64,000 nucleotides of DNA, taken from positions 585,245-649,244 of the forward strand of contig QANU01017537.1 in assembly GCA_003254905.1 (NCBI GenBank), given 5' to 3'. A model generated the notes under the pieces. That model was not told the origin of the DNA. It searched no databases and saw only the letters and a program-made list of their open reading frames with translations. This stretch comes from Nissolia schottii. Its lineage: Eukaryota > Streptophyta > Magnoliopsida > Fabales > Fabaceae. Shown here one piece after another: positions 59,684 through 64,000 of the stretch; position 1 is the first letter of the stretch; each line of letters starts with the position of its first letter. A program made the translations under genes and the position numbers.

Positions 59684-61616
59684 TGTTTCGATAAAAAGTA
59701 GTAATTTTTTTTTTCCAATAGCATGCACTACGATGTCATGGAGAAATGTTATCCGGGAATCATCATTTTACATTTAATTTTTTTTCATTTATTAAACGTA
59801 GAGTTAATGTACCAAAAAAATTACATATAGTTCTGCTTTGTACATTCTAATTTTGCTATTGTGCATATTGTGAATCAAACATTGTTGGATGCACTTATGG
59901 GCACTTAAATGCAAGTGACTTTTTCAGTTGAGATTCGAATTCTAGTTTGTTACGTTGTGGTGGACTAATTACTTATCATTAGACTAAACCTCATTTAGTA
60001 GTAAAAGCACGCACTCCTAAACCAAAAAATAAAAATAATAATCTTGTCATTTTAATCACTTTCCCAAATATTGTAATAATGCATTGAGAAATAAGATCGA
60101 CTATTTTTGGTCACATAATAAGACCGACCTACTCTCCCAAAAATCATAAAATCTCAGCCGATGGACTGTTATTGGGCCTTAGAATGAGCCCAGCATGATA
60201 TCTTCAGTCTAAAATGAGGCCCAATATAGAAAGTTACCATTGGCGGTGGCAGACGGAGGGCAATTTTCATCAATCAACGCCAATGGCTTTTATTTGCCTA
60301 GCTTCATATTCTCAGCAGAAATTTTTAGCAATCGTCAATGAAAGAAGAATATGGCACCTGAGTTTCTAACTTTAGTATTGCTACCTATTTGCCCAGCTTT
60401 CTATGCTTGAAATAATAGGCCAGAGATACGAGACCAGAGGTTGGCACCCACCGCCACACGTTGCGATGTTTGAATTCAATCATCAAACCCTTAGGAGCCC
60501 ACCATGAATATGAATGAACTAATGGCTGCCACATATTGATGTCCATAACAAGTTACTCTTATGATATACTAATATTATTCTAAGGTGTAGACCCCCCAAG
60601 TCATGCTTTGACAAAAAATAGTCCATTACTCAATTATTATTATTATTTAAGCCTAGGCCTCCCAACACCTCACGTGCATTGCATATGGTGTCATTATGCA
60701 CAGAATAAAATTGCAAGCCTCTTAGAGACTTCAAAGCCATAGCAGATTTATAAGAATCAGGGATCTTCGCCAAGATTACCTCTTTTTGTCTTTGCATAAG
60801 GTCAGCTTTTCATGTCATCCGCAATTTATTCATCAAAAAGGCTAAATGATTTTTTTTTCTTTCTACATTATTATTACCTTTTTCTCTCTCAAAACTTATG
60901 CAAGATGATTTGGGGATAGAAGGAACTGATGTGACTGATCAGATACTTCTTTAAATGATCCATTTCGAGGAGCTCACATGTATATTATTTTGTGATTCAA
61001 AGATCAATTGTGTCGAAACAGTAGAAAAGTACATTTAGTTACTTTTAGGACAATCGTTTAGATCGATAGAAAGATTGAGTGAGTCAATCATAAAAGTACT
61101 CCTAAATCATCTACTAATAAAAAATAATGTACATTCAAAATGAACATAAAACGCAAAACACGAAGCAAAAAGGAGTCGTTGTCCCTACAGAATAAGGATT
61201 TTAGTGTGCTGTTAAAATTAGGTTATTTTAATTTGAGAGCAGCTACGATAATAGCATCAAGGGGGAGATATGGGGGAAAATATATGCCTCAAAAACCAAT
61301 GAGATGACCAAATCAATAGTTTGATGTTCATGAATTAATTGGAGTTAGTTATACTTACACATCACTATGTCATTTGCCTAAACTGATTACTACTCTATAT
61401 CTTTGTGTTTGCACCCTCCACATTGCAGTTTTGATAAATGATTTGCAACCGTACCTAAGGACTTATATCTGTTTGCTAATGCTATTAATAACAAATGGTT
61501 CACAATGATTTGGTCCTAACCACCTTTATCATAGAAATGTTAAAGGAGGTACTCATCATGTTTTAAACGTTGCATAGACACATACTAAAGATGTGTTGAA
61601 ACGTAATAAAAAAAAG
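59684..61616. other. Intergenic DNA, nothing firmly recognised
   Basis: No coding domain is visible. A short ATG-led ORF near 60284 (MAFICLASYSQQKF...) has no supporting features. Confidence 0.4.
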
Positions 61617-61830
61617 GGTTAATTATGTTTTTAGTCCCTGTAAAATTAGAAAGTTTGATTTTAGTCCTTGTAAAATTGTAAAATTAGGTTTTAGTCCCTG
61701 GGATGGGGTGAGGGTTGACGGCGCTGACGTGGCGCTGATGCGGCGCGCCACGTGGGATGCCACGTGGCATAACCCAAAACTTAACCCAGACCCATGACCC
61801 GAACCCAATTCTGACCCGACCCGTTTCCAA
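61617..61830 (+). repeat. Legume-type TTTTTAGTCCCT repeat, truncated by the gap
   Basis: It begins GGGTTAATTATGTTTTTAGT, repeats the word TTTTAGTCC three times, then enters a GC-rich segment (GACGTGGCGC, CCACGTGGGATGCCACGTGG) before the gap. The opening pairs with the inverted end seen at 41035-41115. The other end is in or beyond the gap. Confidence 0.6.
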
Positions 61831-62790
61831 NNNNNNNNNNNNNNNNNNNNNNNNNNNNNNNNNNNNNNNNNNNNNNNNNNNNNNNNNNNNNNNNNNNNNN
61901 NNNNNNNNNNNNNNNNNNNNNNNNNNNNNNNNNNNNNNNNNNNNNNNNNNNNNNNNNNNNNNNNNNNNNNNNNNNNNNNNNNNNNNNNNNNNNNNNNNNN
62001 NNNNNNNNNNNNNNNNNNNNNNNNNNNNNNNNNNNNNNNNNNNNNNNNNNNNNNNNNNNNNNNNNNNNNNNNNNNNNNNNNNNNNNNNNNNNNNNNNNNN
62101 NNNNNNNNNNNNNNNNNNNNNNNNNNNNNNNNNNNNNNNNNNNNNNNNNNNNNNNNNNNNNNNNNNNNNNNNNNNNNNNNNNNNNNNNNNNNNNNNNNNN
62201 NNNNNNNNNNNNNNNNNNNNNNNNNNNNNNNNNNNNNNNNNNNNNNNNNNNNNNNNNNNNNNNNNNNNNNNNNNNNNNNNNNNNNNNNNNNNNNNNNNNN
62301 NNNNNNNNNNNNNNNNNNNNNNNNNNNNNNNNNNNNNNNNNNNNNNNNNNNNNNNNNNNNNNNNNNNNNNNNNNNNNNNNNNNNNNNNNNNNNNNNNNNN
62401 NNNNNNNNNNNNNNNNNNNNNNNNNNNNNNNNNNNNNNNNNNNNNNNNNNNNNNNNNNNNNNNNNNNNNNNNNNNNNNNNNNNNNNNNNNNNNNNNNNNN
62501 NNNNNNNNNNNNNNNNNNNNNNNNNNNNNNNNNNNNNNNNNNNNNNNNNNNNNNNNNNNNNNNNNNNNNNNNNNNNNNNNNNNNNNNNNNNNNNNNNNNN
62601 NNNNNNNNNNNNNNNNNNNNNNNNNNNNNNNNNNNNNNNNNNNNNNNNNNNNNNNNNNNNNNNNNNNNNNNNNNNNNNNNNNNNNNNNNNNNNNNNNNNN
62701 NNNNNNNNNNNNNNNNNNNNNNNNNNNNNNNNNNNNNNNNNNNNNNNNNNNNNNNNNNNNNNNNNNNNNNNNNNNNNNNNNNNNNNNNNN
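61831..62790. other. Assembly gap (960 N)
   Basis: An unbroken run of N. Any reading frame spanning it is an artefact. It begins in a GC-rich repeat and ends near an (AT)n run, both hard to assemble. Confidence 1.
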
Positions 62791-62804
62791 GTACTTTGAA
62801 ATAA

Positions 62805-62808
<4 letters not shown>

Positions 62809-62856
<48 letters not shown>
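62809..62856. repeat. (AT)n microsatellite
   Basis: About 24 AT units immediately right of the gap. Confidence 0.95.
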
Positions 62857-62859
<3 letters not shown>

Positions 62860-63026
62860 ATTAATTTTCAAATAGATAAGCAAGTTATATTAAATTGATT
62901 GCGTTCATGTATAAATCTACATATTTTCACATACCAAACGCAATCATTACTCAGAAAAATTATTTCTTTTGCTCTCACATTTTCACTTTCTAGGCAACTA
63001 AATAGGGTAGTCCTTAACCGAGTCAT

Positions 63027-63416
63027 GCACGCTTGGATTTACACGCACGCTTGGATTTACAAACTTATTATTATTATTGTTGTTGTACACATTTTGTTAG
63101 TACCAGATATCATAATATAATATGATATGATGATGTAGTGCTTTAAATTTAGGCGTGGACCCCATCACCACCTTCTCTCGTATCTCCACGTGGCACTTAG
63201 CCCCCGCTCCGGAGGCCGCTGCGGCCGGTGCCGGTGCCCATCAGTCACTACCAAAGATATACACTTACCACTAATCATATAAACAAATCGTACCAAAAAA
63301 TTATTAATAGGCTAAAACAAATGAGTTGTCACACAACACATGTACTATTTTACTTGATTGACAAGTTACAATAACACAAGTACTATTTTACTTGATTGAC
63401 ATGTTACAATAACAAA
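63027..63416. repeat. Two small tandem duplications upstream of the DUF4228 gene
   Basis: GCACGCTTGGATTTACA occurs at 63027 and again at 63045 (period 18). A 38-bp unit beginning GTACTATTTTACTTGATTGA occurs at 63342 and 63380, with the copies nearly identical. Between them lies a GC-rich patch (63178-63240). They may lie in the promoter of the gene starting at 63615. Confidence 0.8.
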
Positions 63417-63614
63417 GTCCACAATATTTTAGTCATGCCCCTTATTATTTGTCAACTTGGGCTTTAAATGGAGTTGCCTAGCAAGCATAAAGTTAGTTGG
63501 CAAGGCTCTCTTCAGGGGAAGAATAGTATATCCCTGTGGCCTGTGCTTTACTACAGCATCAAAAGATCATTTTGCTTCTTTTTCTCATCACCATAGAGTG
63601 TGTGTGTGTGTACA

Positions 63615-63891
63615 ATGGGAAATTGTCACGCAGTGGAAGCTGCAGCTCTAGTGATACAGCATCCAAGTGGGAAGATAGAGAGATTATATTGGCCAGTGGG
63701 TGCAAGTGAGGTCATGAGGACCAACCCAGGCCACTATGTCTCCTTGATCATACCATTGCCTGTGCCGGCTGAACAGCAGAATCATCAAGAAGAGAAGGAG
63801 AAGAACACTCTGCTTTTCACCCATGTTAAGCTGCTCAAGCCTAATGAGACTCTCACTCTTGGCCACGCATACCGCCTCATCACCACTCAAG
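63615..63891 (+). CDS. DUF4228 plant protein, first exon (partial)
   Basis: The ATG at 63615 opens MGNCHAVEAAALVIQHPSGK, followed by ERLYWPVGASEVMRTNPGHY and LKLLKP-like VKLLKPNETLTLGHAYRLIT. This is the order of the plant DUF4228 family (PADRE-type proteins). The exon ends at 63891 before GTATG, and the remaining exon or exons lie beyond or near the window end. Gly2 in MGNC is a classic N-myristoylation signal and the adjacent Cys a possible palmitoylation site, so membrane association is likely. Family members are often stress-responsive, but the biochemical role is unknown. Confidence 0.88.
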
Positions 63892-64000
63892 GTATGTATG
63901 TATTCTAAATTGTATGACGACGCCTTCCAATCTTTAGAGGAACGCAATGATAAAATTGTTGCCTTGTGATCCAGTGGCTATAGGTTCAATAGGAGTAAGG

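Noticed and set aside
61757..62809. A 350-residue open reading frame
   Set aside because: It spans 960 N bases and exists only because N codons are not stops.
63480..64000. Possible tRNA-like words near the right edge (GTGATCCAGTGGCTATAGGT)
   Set aside because: They might begin another SINE, but the window ends before a B box or TSD can be seen.
1..64000. CRISPR arrays, bacterial operons, phage-like modules
   Set aside because: None were seen. Spliced genes and plant transposons show this is nuclear plant DNA, and the short repeats present lack CRISPR spacing.

Overview
The window is nuclear DNA from a dicot plant, most likely a papilionoid legume. It is AT-rich, the genes carry GT-AG introns, and much of the rest is transposable-element debris. 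The legume call is an inference from repeat style: TIR elements carrying the motif TTTTTAGTCCCT, and a long LTR carrying GCTCAGCG-type motifs. There is one 960-base gap (61831-62790) and one ambiguous base (20082).

Six protein genes or gene parts are recognisable, all on the + strand. Five look intact, with reading frames that rejoin across every proposed splice junction: a PBL28-like receptor-like cytoplasmic kinase (4510-6517, 7 exons, 361 aa), an LSM12-like protein (15368-18607, 4 exons, 186 aa), a NAT6-like nucleobase-ascorbate transporter (31578-35515, 14 exons, 533 aa), an SMO2-type sterol 4-alpha-methyl oxidase (51640-54548, 7 exons, 272 aa), and the first exon of a DUF4228 protein (from 63615, running off the end). 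The sixth is a 5'-truncated CYP89A-type cytochrome P450 fragment (about 9116-9536) just downstream of a CACTA-type transposon end. These are unrelated housekeeping or accessory genes with no operon-like logic.

Mobile DNA by region: 1-9 kb holds a hAT-like element with an 8-bp TSD (2215-3303), two inverted copies of a GTTTGTGCAT-rich repeat flanking the kinase gene, a MITE (7223-7501), and a tRNA-derived SINE with a perfect 14-bp TSD. 9-15 kb holds the CACTA end, the P450 fragment, a 148-bp MITE, a PIF/Harbinger remnant (Myb/SANT ORF plus DDE nuclease tail), and a copia gag-protease fragment joined head-on to the Harbinger DDE. 20.4-24.2 kb is a decayed MuDR-type element with hairpin-rich ends. 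25-27 kb holds two hAT-type non-autonomous elements with TSDs. 36-51 kb is a retroelement cluster: a second SINE, a TNT1-type copia with 3' LTR, a gypsy-type LTR, a second copia with LTR, a solo LTR of 1518 bp with a perfect 5-bp TSD, and copies of an unnamed dispersed repeat. 54.8-55.8 kb is a 1026-bp MULE-like foldback element with a 9-bp TSD. 58.2-59.7 kb is a third copia pol tail with LTR.

No CRISPR array, prokaryotic operon, rRNA or clear tRNA gene was seen. I found no convincing wholly new system. The most informative oddities are the copia/Harbinger junction, the hairpin-rich MULE ends, the duplicated sequence upstream of LSM12, and several small elements whose boundaries can be fixed by their TSDs.
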